Assembly: GCF_003369915.1 (NCBI RefSeq)
Contig: NC_046677.1
Location: forward strand, 12,710,001 to 12,774,000
DNA length: 64,000 nucleotides
Reading direction: 5' to 3'
From: Drosophila miranda
Taxonomy: Eukaryota > Arthropoda > Insecta > Diptera > Drosophilidae
Made by a program: the position numbers and the translations under genes. Under the pieces are notes generated by a model, which saw nothing but the letters and a program-made list of their open reading frames with translations, was not told the origin of the DNA and did no database searches. Below, piece by piece: positions 38,701 through 51,123 of the stretch (the first letter of the stretch is position 1; every line of letters starts with the position of its first letter).

Positions 38701-38949
38701 AAGTTCAAGCCCTTCCTCATGGACGTGGTGCTGGCCTGGTGCAAGGGCTCCAGTTTCCTGGCCGTCTGCAAAATGACCGACATCTTCGAGGGCTCCATTA
38801 TCCGCTGCATGCGTCGCCTGGAGGAGCTGCTGCGGCAGATGTGCCAGGCCTCCAAGACCATCGGCAACACGGACCTGGAGAACAAGTTCTCGGAGGGCAT
38901 TCGACTGCTCAAGCGCGACATTGTCTTTGCCGCCTCGCTCTATCTATAA
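35718..38949 (+). CDS. l(2)35Df: Mtr4-type exosome RNA helicase
   Basis: ATP-dependent Ski2-family RNA helicase that feeds structured and aberrant RNAs to the nuclear exosome. Two exons, 35718-36819 and 36878-38949, split by a 58-base intron (GTACGT to TTTTAAG) and joining at AATGCGG/GGGAGG, yield 1057 residues, near the fly family length. Visible motifs: Walker A AHTSAGKT at about residues 175-182, DEIH box near 266 ([14 protein letters not shown]), motif III SATIPN, and motif [17 protein letters not shown]. The middle part contains the arch insertion, and the C-terminus is the winged-helix/ratchet domain ending in [11 protein letters not shown]. The acidic and Gln-rich N-terminus (about residues 50-100) is low complexity. 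The start at 35718 follows the promoter module and begins [10 protein letters not shown]. Confidence 0.95.
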
Positions 38950-40529
38950 GAAACACACACATAATATTTAGATTTTCCTACTTTTCAAACATACATACAA
39001 CTGATGTAGTTAATTAATATAATCCTTGCGTTGACCCTGCTACCAGGGGTGGTTGTTGTAGGATCAGACATGTATTATATTTACAATACGCGAGAAGAGA
39101 AAAATATTTGATTTCCATTATGGAATATGTCAGAGGTCAAGCATTCTAAGTAATTTGATCAGTTATACGATCGACGGTGGCCTGATTTTCAAGAGTGTAC
39201 CCTCAAAATGAAATGAATGAACTTTTGTACCTTTAGACCATAGAAGGATTTATAAATTCCCCGTTCCCTGAATACTTTATATTTTATCCCAAACCCGCAT
39301 TGAATATAATAATATTTATACTAGTATTTGTACGGTATATTATTTTATTTCAGGACAAATACAATAAAATGAACTAAACTTAATAAAACATATGAAATGT
39401 AAATTATTGATTAAAGATTACGCTTTCAATCATGTAATGGATCTAGATACTATTTACACACAATAAACATGTACATGATGTATATGAAAACATAAAATTA
39501 TTGGACGGTTCACACTGAATTTGTATGGTCATTGGTTGGCTTATATGCGACACATAAAACATATACAAAACCTACAACTAAATCTTAAGACAGATACACA
39601 TATGTGGAAGGCACACAGGGGGGCTGATGGAGGGAGGGGATTGCTTAAAACTAAACATGGGGATGGGGGTAAGGTCCAGTAAAGGCAACCACAAGACAAG
39701 GAATGAAGGCACTTTAGGTGTTGCATTTGGACTTACAAATGATAAACTTATTCGAGTATATGGTTACGGACAGGACAGTGATTCGAACAAGATTTGTTCC
39801 AAATATCTTAACATTTTAATGAGTTATAATTGAAAATTCAGGTAAGGAAAATTTATTTGTTCTATGATGTCTGCATAAAGTTTACAATGTAATTCGACTT
39901 ACTTATAGATGCCACATAATGGGGTTTAGAACTCTACAAGATTGAATTGAAAATTGCTCTAGTTGAATGTCAGATCTGTCCCGAGTAGATCTCATTTGAT
40001 CAGCTGCACAATATACCTTATTATAATTGATATAAATGAAAAGATTCCATTTGAATCTTCTAGTAGTTCTTTAGCTACCTAAACTTGTTGAAGAGAGAGC
40101 TTAAATAGAGCCTGTCCTTACTTCTAACTAAATTTATATACACTTATGGTCCAATTGTAAGACTATGGAATGTCATTGATATGGATTTGTATTCGTTGGG
40201 TTATCGAACTTACAATAAAAGTACTCGTAAAACAAACAAAACCTAAAATATAAACTAAAATAAACTCGAAACTGAGATCTCAAAGATCTGTTTAAGCATA
40301 AAATTATACATAGATTATAAATTATGAAAACTAAATCGAAATGTTACACAAAAAGTTACTTAGCGCCAAGGAAGATCTGGAAAAAGAACGAAATATTTAA
40401 TAGACATAAGTGGGAGAGGAAATCTATCTGATTGACCTACTTCTTTGTCCGTTTCCTTGATCAACGAAAGGCTTGGTTGGATGGTTCGATTTACTCTCTA
40501 AGCGCATCCCGCGCTTAGAGAGCGGTTTC
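38950..40529. other. convergent 3' UTRs of Mtr4 and Gli
   Basis: 1.58 kb of AT-rich sequence between two convergent stop codons. AATAAA occurs on the plus strand at about 39365, and TTTATT (AATAAA reversed) near 39345 and 39850. No coding frame of interest is seen. Confidence 0.5.
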
Positions 40530-43500
40530 TTAGACGGAGGTCTGGGGCACGCCTTCTACCAGCTGTGTGCGTCGGGGCTGAGCCGCTGGCTGTGAGGACA
40601 GGGTGGCCGTCGTGGTGGTGGTCCTTGCCGAGGGCACAGGTGTGGTGCTCCGACTGCTCCCGGAGACGCTGGCAGGCGCTCTCTTGGTGGGCTCCGACTG
40701 CAGCTGCGGCACTGGCGTGCTGGAGAGGGGATGCAGCAGACGCTTCTCCTCGACGTGCCCCGCCTTGGCTGTCGTTCCGTTGGTCTGGGAGCGCGGCGTA
40801 GCCGCCCGCTCGGACTTGACCAGGCTGCCGTTGGTCTCCTTGAGGGAGATGCCCGACTTTAGTGACGCCTGACTGCCCGACTTCTGGGTGGTGGCCAGGG
40901 AGCTGGGCGAGCGCAGCGATGTAGTGTCTGTGTGCGCCTTGCTGGCCAAGGTCTTGGACGAGGGCGAGTCCCGGTACTCGTAGATGTTGTCCCTCGAGCG
41001 CATGGCGTGGTGGTTGGTCACCATGTGGGCATTGTCCACGCCCCTTGGGTCCGGCTCGGGCTCCAGGCCCTCGCCATTGATGAACACATCCTCGTCGTAG
41101 AAGCGATCCGATTGCCTAGGGATGATTCACATAAGCAGGTGTTTCTTGGGACAAATCAATGCTCCACCTACCGCTTGGCGTTACGCCACATGATGCAGCA
41201 GATGACCACGAGTACGATGAGGAAAAAGCAGGTGACCGACATACTCCAGAAGGCTATTTGCAGCGGCTCCTTCGGCTCCCACCAGTACTCCGTGGTGGGG
41301 GGATATGTGGGCACCAGGACCCCGATGACAGTCGGCAAGTACTGCGTCCAGAAGGCGCACTCCGTCTGCCGGTAGTTGAGCAGAATGGACGAGTTGAAGG
41401 TGGTGTTGACGTTCAGGTAACGAATCTCGCCCTGGTAGGCTCGCTGGAAGTGCATGCCCAGCACCTGTTGGGGTGTCGGATTGCTGCGAAAAGAAACCAA
41501 ATGGAAGTGAAGTGCACTGGAAAAGTGCTCGTTGGTGCTTACCCATATCTGGCGAAGTTCGAATAGGTCTGCATGAAGAAGTGACTCATGTTGCGATCGT
41601 TGTCGGTCCACATGTTTCGCTGCAGGTGCTCCTTCTTGGGAAAGAACTCGGTGTCCATGAATGGGGCACCGGTGAGGAAGTAGCGTTCCGTGTCATGCGG
41701 ATACTTGCGCCACTGCGGCAGATTGAGGGCCTCCACCGTGGTGTTCAGGACGTACATAAACACCGGGACCTTCTGCTCGAGCAGCAGCTTGACCATCTGA
41801 TCCACCGGTGCCCGGTAGTACAGATCGCTCAGCATGTTGATGTACTGGTCCCGGATGATGGTGTTGTTGTTGGGATCCGGCCAGTACGTGTACATGTACT
41901 TGATGGCCTCGTAGACGCCGTTGGGGTTCAGGGTGTAGTTGTAGCGGAAGACGTGCTCCCGTATCTTCTGTTCGAAGAAGCGTCCGTCCAGCTCGTAGTA
42001 CGGCCCCAGTGACTCGTTCTGGGCCACAAGGAAGGCCGCCTCCTGGGTGGTCACCCCCGTCATGTACTGGATATTCCGATTGAATTTCCCAGCACGTATC
42101 AGAGTCTCCGGAGTCTGGGTGAGGAAGCGCCAGTCCTTCTCTCGCCAGCCCTCGTACCAATCGTCGCCGGGCAGGGTGAAGTTGTGGTCCAACACCGGGC
42201 CCCAGGGGAAACTGCCCACCTGCGGCGAGAACTCCGCGTTGCCCAGCTCGTAGAAGCTGCGTCCGGTGCGGAGACAGTTTACCAGCTTCCACGACGACTC
42301 AATGGAGCAGCCGAGCAGCTGGCCGAGCACTCGACTCGTGTTCTGCGCCCTGTACTTGTCTTGGATCAGCGCCCAGTCGGCCAGCGCCGAGCCGGACTGG
42401 GCAATCACTCGCTTCACCATGTGCCGCGTCTGCGGGGCGACCATCAGCAGGCCTGCCGAGGCTCCACCGGCTCCCGGGCCGAACAGCGTAATCGAGTCAC
42501 GATCCCCGTTGAAGAACTCGATATTGTCGTGGATCCACCGCAGGGCCATTGCTTGATCCAGAATGCCGTAGTTTCCGGGCGAGTTCTCGTCGCCAGTCGA
42601 GAGGAAGCCCAGGGCTCCCAGTCGATAGTTGAGCGTTACCACGACCACGTCGTAGAAGGAGGCCAGTATATGACCCTGGAACAGGTTGGAGGCGCCGCGA
42701 ATGAACTCTCCTCCATGGATGTAAACCATCACGGGATACTTTTGGGCCACGCCAGCGCCAGTCTGCCAATGAGAAGAGACAATCAAGTCGCATTTCATAC
42801 GTTTTTATATTCTAAAATGCTTTTTATACCCGGTATTCAAAGAGTATGCGGGTATGCTAGATTCGTGTAGAAGAAAAATAACATCTCCGAACATATAAAG
42901 TATAGATAAACTTCATTACCATCAACAACCAAGTCGATATAGCCATGTCCGTCTGTATATCTCGTTTGTCGTCTAGTTCCTAGAGACTATATCCTAGAAC
43001 ACCCAAATTTGATATCACACTAAATCAAGTTGGTTTTAAAATTTGTCCAGGCGTTTTACCGCCCCAATACAATGCGAAAATCTTAAGGTACGAGAAAGCC
43101 GAAAAGGCAGAATCATGGAGAGTGATCATATCTAATATAATGCAGATTCTCTCCCATAAGAAAGATGATTCTTGATAAAAGTTGTTCCTCAAAGAGTCTT
43201 TAAAAGTCCTACTAAGCTATTTGTTAAGGAAATATGAAGTGATTTATGGAAAAATGTGAGGTGATAAAGTAAAAAAGAACATGAAAAAATCGTACCTTCG
43301 CGACCCGTAAGTTCGCGACCAGTACTTAGAGATAATTTGTTGTGTAAATACACGATGGAAACCTACATTAATCCTCTTTTAAAATAAATTAACTGCTTTA
43401 GAATATTCTGTTCCGTTCCGCAGATTTTTCCATTTTACTAGATTAAGCCAAAGCCGACTTCTATTTTGTGTACGTTTGCGACCACATGTTTATTGCTATC

Positions 43501-46500
43501 ATTAAGAAAGCTAAAAATTGGATGACCCCATCTTTTGTACTAAACATAGAGCTAACAAAATTCTATCGAACCGCCCAACCTGCTTACTATTACTACTTGC
43601 TCACTTGCTACTTTATATTGTAGCAAAGTAACTTACTTGTATTTGGAGTTTCTCTATTCTTAATCACTCTATTAAGTTCTTTTTGACTTAACTATCAAAT
43701 ATCTTTTATCTCTATCTTTTATTATGCTCTTTCGGAGCATGTATTCCGAGTAGGACATAAAGGAGAAGCATGCCTTCTTGGCCAAATATTTTTTGCAAAT
43801 CGCGATCACAATCAAGACCAGATCCACCGGTTCAAGCGGAAGAGGACAAGGAAGACAGGAGTATACTTCTTCGTCGAATCTATGTTATCACCAAGATAAC
43901 CATTTTGATTTTTCTATGGCTGTTCTTCACCATTTGTCTGATTACAAGTCCAGCCGAAGAAGTACCTAAATCCTTGGTGACCATATTACCCAATCAGACG
44001 GTTGTCAGAGAGTTGAAGCCACTGCCCCACAATGATATCCAAATTCAACTAGAGGGACCCATTGACGCAGATCTCACGGACCATATGGATACCGAGGGCG
44101 ATGCGAACTATGTGGGTGTTCGGGTTAAGCGTCGCGACTCGAAACTGAACGTCACGTATGTGCAGACTGACTTGTGGAAAGTTTATATCAAAAAGTCGGA
44201 AGAACATTTTGTATCGGAGGAGATCTATATGAAAGTCCGGCAGGCAAATGACCAGAAAGACGAAGAGGTGGTCGTATCATTCAAGAGCTACAGCGCGGAT
44301 CCGGTTTCACTTCTCATTCAGGTGAACACCATGCCTGTGGACAAAGAAAAGGGGGTGATTTATGCGGGGCTTCTGCTCATCTTCCTGTACGTGCTAATCA
44401 TCTGGGAGATTACGGATCGGACGTTTGCTGCCCTTATGGTATCATCGGCCTCCCTCGCTGTCCTGGCCGCCATGGGGGCGCGACCCTCCCTGGAAACCAT
44501 CGTGTCCTGGATTGACTTCGATACCCTTATGCTGCTGCTGGGAATGATGATCATGGTGGCCATCCTATCGGAGACAGGGGTGTTCGACTTCCTGGCAGTG
44601 TTCGCCTATCGCATGTCCAGCGGTAATGCCTGGCCCCTCATTTTCTTCCTGTGCTTTTTCACCGGAAGTTTATCCGCGTTCCTGGACAATGTGACGATGG
44701 TGCTGCTGATGGTGCCCGTCACGATTCGGCTCTGCGAAGTGATGGCTGTGCGCACAACTCTGGTGCTGATCGTGATCGTGATCTACTCGAACATTGGCGG
44801 CACTCTGACGCCAGTGGGGGATCCGCCAAACGTGATCATAGCCACCGATGACAATGTGGTGAAGGATGGCATTGACTTCTTCAACTTCACGTTGCACATG
44901 TTTCCAGGCGTGCTTGTGTGCATGTGCACTTCATTCGTTATTTTATATTTTATCATCCGCAAGAAGCTGTTTATAGTCGACGTGGACCCAATGACCCACG
45001 CCATCAAGACGCTGGAGAGGGAGGCGGAGAAAGTGTCACCCACCACGGCAGACGAGGATGCACTTCGTCAGGATATCCTGAAACGCATCGAAGAGCTGAA
45101 GGCTAAGGATAAGGCAAAGAACAGGGCTACGATAGCCATACTAGCGCCAGTCGACAACTACTTCGAGACCCTGGCCGCGTTGGAATTAAAGTACAGAATT
45201 CGGAACAAGCCGCTCCTGATTAAGTGCTGCATTGCCTTGGGGTTCGCCATTGCCCTGTTCTTTCTCCACTCGTTGCCATTCCTGAGCGGCGCTTCGCTGG
45301 CGTGGATAGCTATGCTTGCAGCCCTTCTGCTGCTCATTCTGGCCAACAAGGAGGCCATGGATGTAATTCTCCTCCATGTGGAGTGGTCCACACTGCTCTT
45401 CTTTGCCGCCCTCTTTGTCATGATAGAAGCCATGTCCGAGCTGGGCCTCATCCAATGGATAGGAGACATCACGGTCGGTGTGATCCTGAGCGTGGACAAG
45501 AAGAACCAGTTGACCGTTGCCCTCATGATGCTGCTTTGGATCACCGCATTGACCTCCGCCTTTGTCGACAACATACCCATCACCCAGATGATGCTCAAGC
45601 TGACCGTCCAGCTGGCCAAGAACAAGAAGCTCAGCCTGCCGCTGTCCCCTCTCATCTGGGCGCTGTCCTTTGGCGCCTGCTTTGGGGGAAATGGTACACT
45701 GATCGGCGCCTCGGCTAACGTAGTCACCGCAGGACTGGCCCATCAGCATGGCTATAAGATCTCCTTCATGACCTTCTTTCTTGTTGGCTTTCCCGTGATG
45801 ATATTCACGGTAATAATTGCCTCTATATATCTCCTTCTGGCACATACCGTTTTTTCCTGGCATAAGCAATAAATAGATAAATGAAGTATCAAATACAACT
45901 AACCTTTGGCGAATAAACATTCAAGTACAGGCAATCCTCGTCCATGTCCATCACTCCCTTGGTGGCGCCCGTGTATCGTACTGGCTGGGGACAGGCGGGG
46001 CCAAAGTCCACAGCCTGGAGCAGCTGCCAGCCGCGATGGGCTCGCGGCGGCTTGAAGCGCCCCTCGAAGGTGGGCGGCAGGGCATAGGGTATGCCCAGGA
46101 ATGCCGAGCACTCGCCCATCACTCGATCCACGGTAGAGTGATAGGGCCTGTAAAACGACTTGGGGTCAGGGTTGTCGTACATGTAGACCTTGAAGCCCTG
46201 CACCTGTCCGTAGTTGGTTGTCACGAACACATCTCGATCCAGTGTCAGCGAGTCCCGACGCTGCTTCCCCTGCAAATCCTCACGCCAACCGGCCAGCACT
46301 CCCGGGAACTGTGTCCGAGCATTGGGATCGTTCTGTAAGAGGGGCAATAGATAGATTGAGACCATCAGTTTCATCGTTCTGTGATGAGTACAGAGCCACA
46401 AAGCTGATCATTGCAGCGGAAACATGTGTAATTGATTAAGTCGCATCGCTTTCGGCTCCATTCGATGGAATGAAAACTTAATTAAGATTATTGCATTGAT

Positions 46501-47084
46501 AGGACAGTCATCCGTGGATTGGGCGCGTACCGTACTCCGTCTCTCAATGAGTTCTCATTGTTCGTTTATGGATCGTTTCAGTTCTGTTCTGTCTTATGGG
46601 GTCAATTCGTTTTTTGTCAACAAATTAATTGATTAAGCGCGAGTGTGCTCTATTTGAGTTTTGGATGGGTAGGTGAGCACCAAGACATCGTAATTTACGA
46701 AAATATATCAGCCGACAGCTTACCGGATCAAAGCGAAAACGATCCTCATTCGGCATGCCCTGCGGATACTGGCCGGGGGGATTCCTTCCTGGATAGTTGG
46801 CACCAAATCCGTTCGGCTGGTAATGGCCATAGCGTCGATCGTTGAAGGTGTAAGTTCTGCAAATATTCACCATAAGTGAGTCAATAATTAGGATGAACCA
46901 ATGGGCTGACTCGCCTGTAATCCGGGTCCCCTGGATTGGGCCAATGATAGTCGACGCCGGGGCGCGAATAGAATCTGGGATCTCTCGTCTGTCCCCCAAC
47001 CAGTGGGCCCAGGGAGGCCACAACCAGAAAGAGAATGGCTGTGAGCCACTTCGATTTATCGCGATATTTCAGCTTGTGCATCAT
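40530..47084 (-). CDS. Gli: Gliotactin, neuroligin-like junction protein
   Basis: Transmembrane protein of tricellular septate junctions that seals the epithelial and glial barrier. Six coding exons: 47084-46915, 46856-46724, 46332-45904, 42762-41543, 41483-41172 and 41115-40530, total 949 residues (D. melanogaster about 956). N-terminal signal peptide (near LTAILFLVVASLG), cholinesterase-like domain from about residue 140 to 690, transmembrane segment about 727-750, then a Ser/Thr-rich tail ending QTSV, a class I PDZ ligand. The nucleophile elbow reads FGPGAGG (about 338-344) where active esterases have FGxSxGG, so it is catalytically dead, as known for this family. The first coding intron uses a GC donor. 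The exon 3 to exon 4 intron (42763-45903) houses another gene on the opposite strand. A splice acceptor six bases before the ATG implies an upstream non-coding exon. Confidence 0.95.
42821..43090 (-). mobile_element. SGM/DINE-1-like element in Gli intron
   Basis: Read in reverse the stretch has the hallmarks of the SGM/DINE-1/mini-me repeats: a GATATACAGACGGACATGGC core, CGACTTGG, and the end motif TACCGGGTATAAAAA. These non-autonomous elements spread with Helitron-type machinery. It lies immediately beside Gli exon 4 in the intron that also carries the nested transporter gene. The inner end near 43090 is approximate. Confidence 0.65.
43770..45872 (+). CDS. P-protein/OCA2-like anion transporter, nested, intronless
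   Basis: A 700-residue open frame of the ArsB/NhaD-type ion transporter superfamily, the family of human OCA2 and fly hoepel (hoe1, hoe2). A hydrophobic segment at about residues 32-55 (TKITILIFLWLFFTICLIT) is followed by a large loop to about 190, then around eleven further hydrophobic segments. Family motifs are visible: LDNVTMVLLMVPVTIRLCEV, TLTPVGDPPNVII, VDNIPITQMM and GACFGGNGTLIGASANVV. No intron interrupts it, while hoepel genes as I recall them have several introns. It lies wholly inside a Gli intron on the opposite strand. The stop codon is within an AATAAA hexamer (45868-45873). It looks intact, so a functional retrocopy is likely; substrate unknown. Confidence 0.85.
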   Translation: MPSWPNIFCKSRSQSRPDPPVQAEEDKEDRSILLRRIYVITKITILIFLWLFFTICLITSPAEEVPKSLVTILPNQTVVRELKPLPHNDIQIQLEGPIDADLTDHMDTEGDANYVGVRVKRRDSKLNVTYVQTDLWKVYIKKSEEHFVSEEIYMKVRQANDQKDEEVVVSFKSYSADPVSLLIQVNTMPVDKEKGVIYAGLLLIFLYVLIIWEITDRTFAALMVSSASLAVLAAMGARPSLETIVSWIDFDTLMLLLGMMIMVAILSETGVFDFLAVFAYRMSSGNAWPLIFFLCFFTGSLSAFLDNVTMVLLMVPVTIRLCEVMAVRTTLVLIVIVIYSNIGGTLTPVGDPPNVIIATDDNVVKDGIDFFNFTLHMFPGVLVCMCTSFVILYFIIRKKLFIVDVDPMTHAIKTLEREAEKVSPTTADEDALRQDILKRIEELKAKDKAKNRATIAILAPVDNYFETLAALELKYRIRNKPLLIKCCIALGFAIALFFLHSLPFLSGASLAWIAMLAALLLLILANKEAMDVILLHVEWSTLLFFAALFVMIEAMSELGLIQWIGDITVGVILSVDKKNQLTVALMMLLWITALTSAFVDNIPITQMMLKLTVQLAKNKKLSLPLSPLIWALSFGACFGGNGTLIGASANVVTAGLAHQHGYKISFMTFFLVGFPVMIFTVIIASIYLLLAHTVFSWHKQ

Positions 47085-47092
47085 GGTGGACT

Positions 47093-50000
47093 GAAATAAA
47101 CAATTTCAAAGTTATGTATATTATTCGTTCTCGATACATAATACTATATTATACTCGATACATAATGTATATTATTCGATTTCGATACAATAATACATTT
47201 GCGGGGACTATGAGAATATAAACAAATCTAACGAAAAACAAATATCGGCGCGGAGTAAGAGTGAACAAACTGGTTTTGCATTACGTCGTTTGCTTGGCTC
47301 CATCGCCGTCTCCAAGCTCCACGCTCCGATGTTAGAAGAAAACCGAGAGACCGAGAGACCGACAAACCCGTTTCAAAGGTGGATAGAAAAATGCGCTAAA
47401 AATAAGTTACAGCATAAGACGCGATTTCAAATTGGAGCTCTCCAACTCCGGACAGCAATGGGGAATGTGCGGTATGGGAGTTTCGAGCTTCGAGCTTCGA
47501 TGGAGCCGACCGACCCATTGCACTGGCGATTACGTGCATTGTCTGGGGCGCTGGAAATGGCGTCAATGGGTTAATTGTTATGGAGTGAAGGCGAAAGGTC
47601 ATTGCTTCAAATTGGCTTAAGTCGAATGGAGAGGGGACAGGGCATCGCAGAGCATAATCGGATTGTCGCCGATTGTGTGGAGAATGATTGGGAATTCAAT
47701 CAAATATTTGTATGATAAAAGTGGAAGTCATAAGGATTATTCATTAAAAAATCTTCCCTAACCAGTAAAGACCTTTTTTTCCCAGAAGATATCTCGATAA
47801 TAGATAAACAGATATATTCAGAGATAGCAGAACAGATACAAAGCCACGATCCTCTAGCATAGCAACCATATCCACCGGCTACTGAGGGGAACCCAAGGGA
47901 TAAACAGTGCCGCTCAAAAGTAAAATCTGTATATAGTGATATCTTTTCGACCAAATTGTCGATTTTTATGAAATAATTGTTTATTGATCAAGATTGTGGT
48001 TTTTTTCCATTGAAATATGTGGTTTCGGTAGAATGTCAGGAAAGTGCTTTTAAGTCGTAACTATTTTGAGGAACAACTTGATTTGATTTTCATTTGGACT
48101 TGCCAAGCAATACAAATATATTAAAACACACAAGAAACGAAACAATGGAATGGTACACTTTAAACACTTTCTCGACTCACTGTACTTCCTGTCTGCAACC
48201 CAAAACGAAAAGTGGGAGAACGAACCGAGACACCTGGCTGTCCCAAAACGGTTAAATTCGAATAGAATTTTGTTGGTGGCACTTGATTGGCAATGCCGTG
48301 CCACATGCCGTGGCAGGCGATGTCGATGCCCCTCCGTTGCATGTAAACTGGCACAAGGACTCACACAGATGCATGCCACTTTCAATGTGTATGCGTGTGT
48401 GTGTGTGTGTGTGCGTGCAGTGCATTAACCTGGTGCAACACTCGTAAGATGCCTCAAGTTACGGAGCGCAGCGGCTCGGTTACTCAACCCCAATGTCCAA
48501 TGTGGAAAGAAGATTCTTATTAAATGTACGGAAGTGCAAACGCCTGCAGAAAAGTGCCCAAAGTGCCGAGTTTTGGTTTCAAATGAGACTTGCGGGAGTT
48601 TTCATATCGGATTTCATGTCGTAAGCAACCGACTTGTTGTTCTGTTCCCATAGCGAGGGAGGGGTGGTTGTTATTGCAGCTCTGCTCGGTTGTTCGGTTG
48701 TTCGGTGATTCGTTATTCGTTCTTCGTTGCTGGGTGAATCATTTGCAGTAGTTTTGCCTTTTTCGCAATCCCCAAAGCAAACAAAACCCGTGGAACGCAC
48801 CGATAACGCTGAAAGTGAAGCGCAGGTGTACGTGTATGCGTATCTAGAAGTACGAGTACGAGATGTCTGCATCTGTGTCTATCACCGTGTGTGTGTGTGT
48901 GTTGGCCCACTGATATTGATATTGATATTGTTGGTGTTTTGGTTGTGGTTGTGCGCTACCTTAATCTCACTTCTCTTACAGTTATGCTCCAATTGATGAC
49001 GTTGCCGTGGAAACTTGTTGCTGGCTGGTCCGCAATGCGAGTGTTTTCACTATCTAATCGCAATTTTCAAGCATTTCCATTCAAATGTTTCACACACAAG
49101 CAAAAAACCACGAAAACTTTCATAGCCAACGCCCCGAACGGCGGGGGGAAATCAAATCAAAAAGTAGTGCTCAAAAACTTCAGCTAGCAAGAAACAAGAA
49201 AAAAACGTAACGCAGGCCGCCGCTCGCAGCCGAAATGACCGTTTTGAGTCAGAGATATACTCGTAGTCCAGGTAGCCAGCCGAACGTAATGCCGTCAAAA
49301 CGGGCCAAGAAGCAGTCTCACTCTCTCACAAACACACACACAAACTCTGACGTTGCGGCTTTGTTAACACTCTCACATACACATACACACACAGACACGC
49401 TTGAACTTGTTGTTACCAACAAATCGGTTGACTCACACGAACGACACACCTGAGTGCGACTGAGGTACTACGGAACGCGCGCAGCTTGGGCTTGCAACCA
49501 TTCAACCGACCGCTCTCCCATTCAAAATTCGAATGAATCCACGCAACAAACCTGCACCCACGAGCACTCAGCAGTTGACTTTTCTTTGGGTTTTGTCGTA
49601 AACTTTTTTTAAATTTGAAAAATTTTCCCGCGCTACACAACCGCACAGCTCAAAAGTTGCGGTGGTATGACCGAATACCGCTATCGATACTATCGACTAA
49701 GCACGAGAGAGAAATTGTTCGAAAGTGAATGATTGATAAGAATTTAAACGCAAGTTTCTATACTCTATGTTCCTTTATATGTATAAATATATTTTTTATA
49801 TTTATATTATATTAAAAATTAAATTGATGAAATATACACCGTAAATATACTTGCAGCTCAATTTAGTCGTCAAAATATACCTATGCCCACCCTACCTGAC
49901 ATAAGCATACCATGCGCCCACTTCCACTAGAATGTTAAGAGCCGATAAATTTGAATTTGAGTTAACTAATTTTTTTATATTAATGAAAAACTATAAATTA

Positions 50001-51123
50001 AGTCATGGCCAAACTGTACTTTTACTTTATTTTATCCTATCATATTTTTAAACATTCATTGGCCTACTTTGGCTATGGGTCGAAGTCGCCATTACAATTT
50101 GGCGAAGCAATTTGGAATTTGAATTCTTGCATAGGACAAATAATTTATTTACATAATATTCCTTCATAAAAAGATGAAATGACATGTCTCCACAACAATT
50201 GGGTGGGAAAACGCCTAAATCTGTGGCTCATTGAGCAACTGGCTAGCTGCTGCCTTGCTAATCAGTTGATTCATTCTGTTCAAATTGTTTTCTAAAATTT
50301 AGTTACAAGTCTCCTTATTGAGGCAATTGAGTGTCGTTTCCTGTGATGAGAGATTTTTGCATAATTTCTAATAAATTTCTATTATACTAGCATTTTTGAA
50401 TCAGTGACGTTGCATAGTGATTCATGTGCTGAGGCCCGAGCCGGGCAGACAATTAAAGATCAGTTCACATTTTGACCCCAACTTATTGAATGGAAGATGC
50501 GGTCGGTCTGCTGTTGGGCGTAGCTGCTGCTAATTGTAATTATAACAGAAGACGACGACGGCGGCGGCGGCGATGCTTCCGATGTCAGAGATGCGGGAAG
50601 CAATTAAAGCACTTGAGGATGGACACGCTTTGTTTACAATTTTGACCCTTTCATTATTAATGAAGTGCTTAAGTCAATTATGCTTAAAAAGTACTTAGGG
50701 ACGGGACACTAAGATCAGGGGCAGCAATAAATTTCTATTGACGAATCTTCTTACATATAACAAGGTTAAATTTGATACTACAGGCTATTGGACCGAAATT
50801 AAATCTGCAGAGAAACGGTTATAATTTTGTGTTGGGAAGTAGGAAACCAACGTTTCCTGTTCATCAAGAATGTACAAATGTTTAGAAATGGGTGTCAATG
50901 GAATTAAATTATTGCGCCAACATAACGATACTTATCGCTTTGCAGTCATCGAGTATTTTTTTCGTTTAGTATCGGTGCCGTGGTATCGACTATTGCATAC
51001 ATTTGGCAGCCCTCAAACCATCAGCTGTTTTCGAAGCGAAAAAATCTGAACTGAAACAAATTTGAAGCAAACGGAGCAAAACAAGTGTTGACTGCAAAAA
51101 AAGTCTACCAGAGCCGGATTGCA
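47093..51123. other. Gli 5' region and intergenic DNA before LCMT1
   Basis: About 4 kb without a recognised protein gene. It should hold the non-coding first exon(s) and promoter of Gli (minus) and the promoter of the LCMT1-like gene (plus). GT microsatellites occur at 48.39-48.42 and 48.88-48.90 kb. A CTATCGATACTATCGA (DRE-type) lies near 49.68-49.70 kb. AAATATAC units near 49.83-49.88 kb resemble the Mtr4/Ku80 promoter module. Confidence 0.5.

Noticed and set aside
51085-51123. upstream start for LCMT1-like protein
   Set aside because: The longer frame begins at a GTG, not ATG; the ATG at 51124 fits the family.
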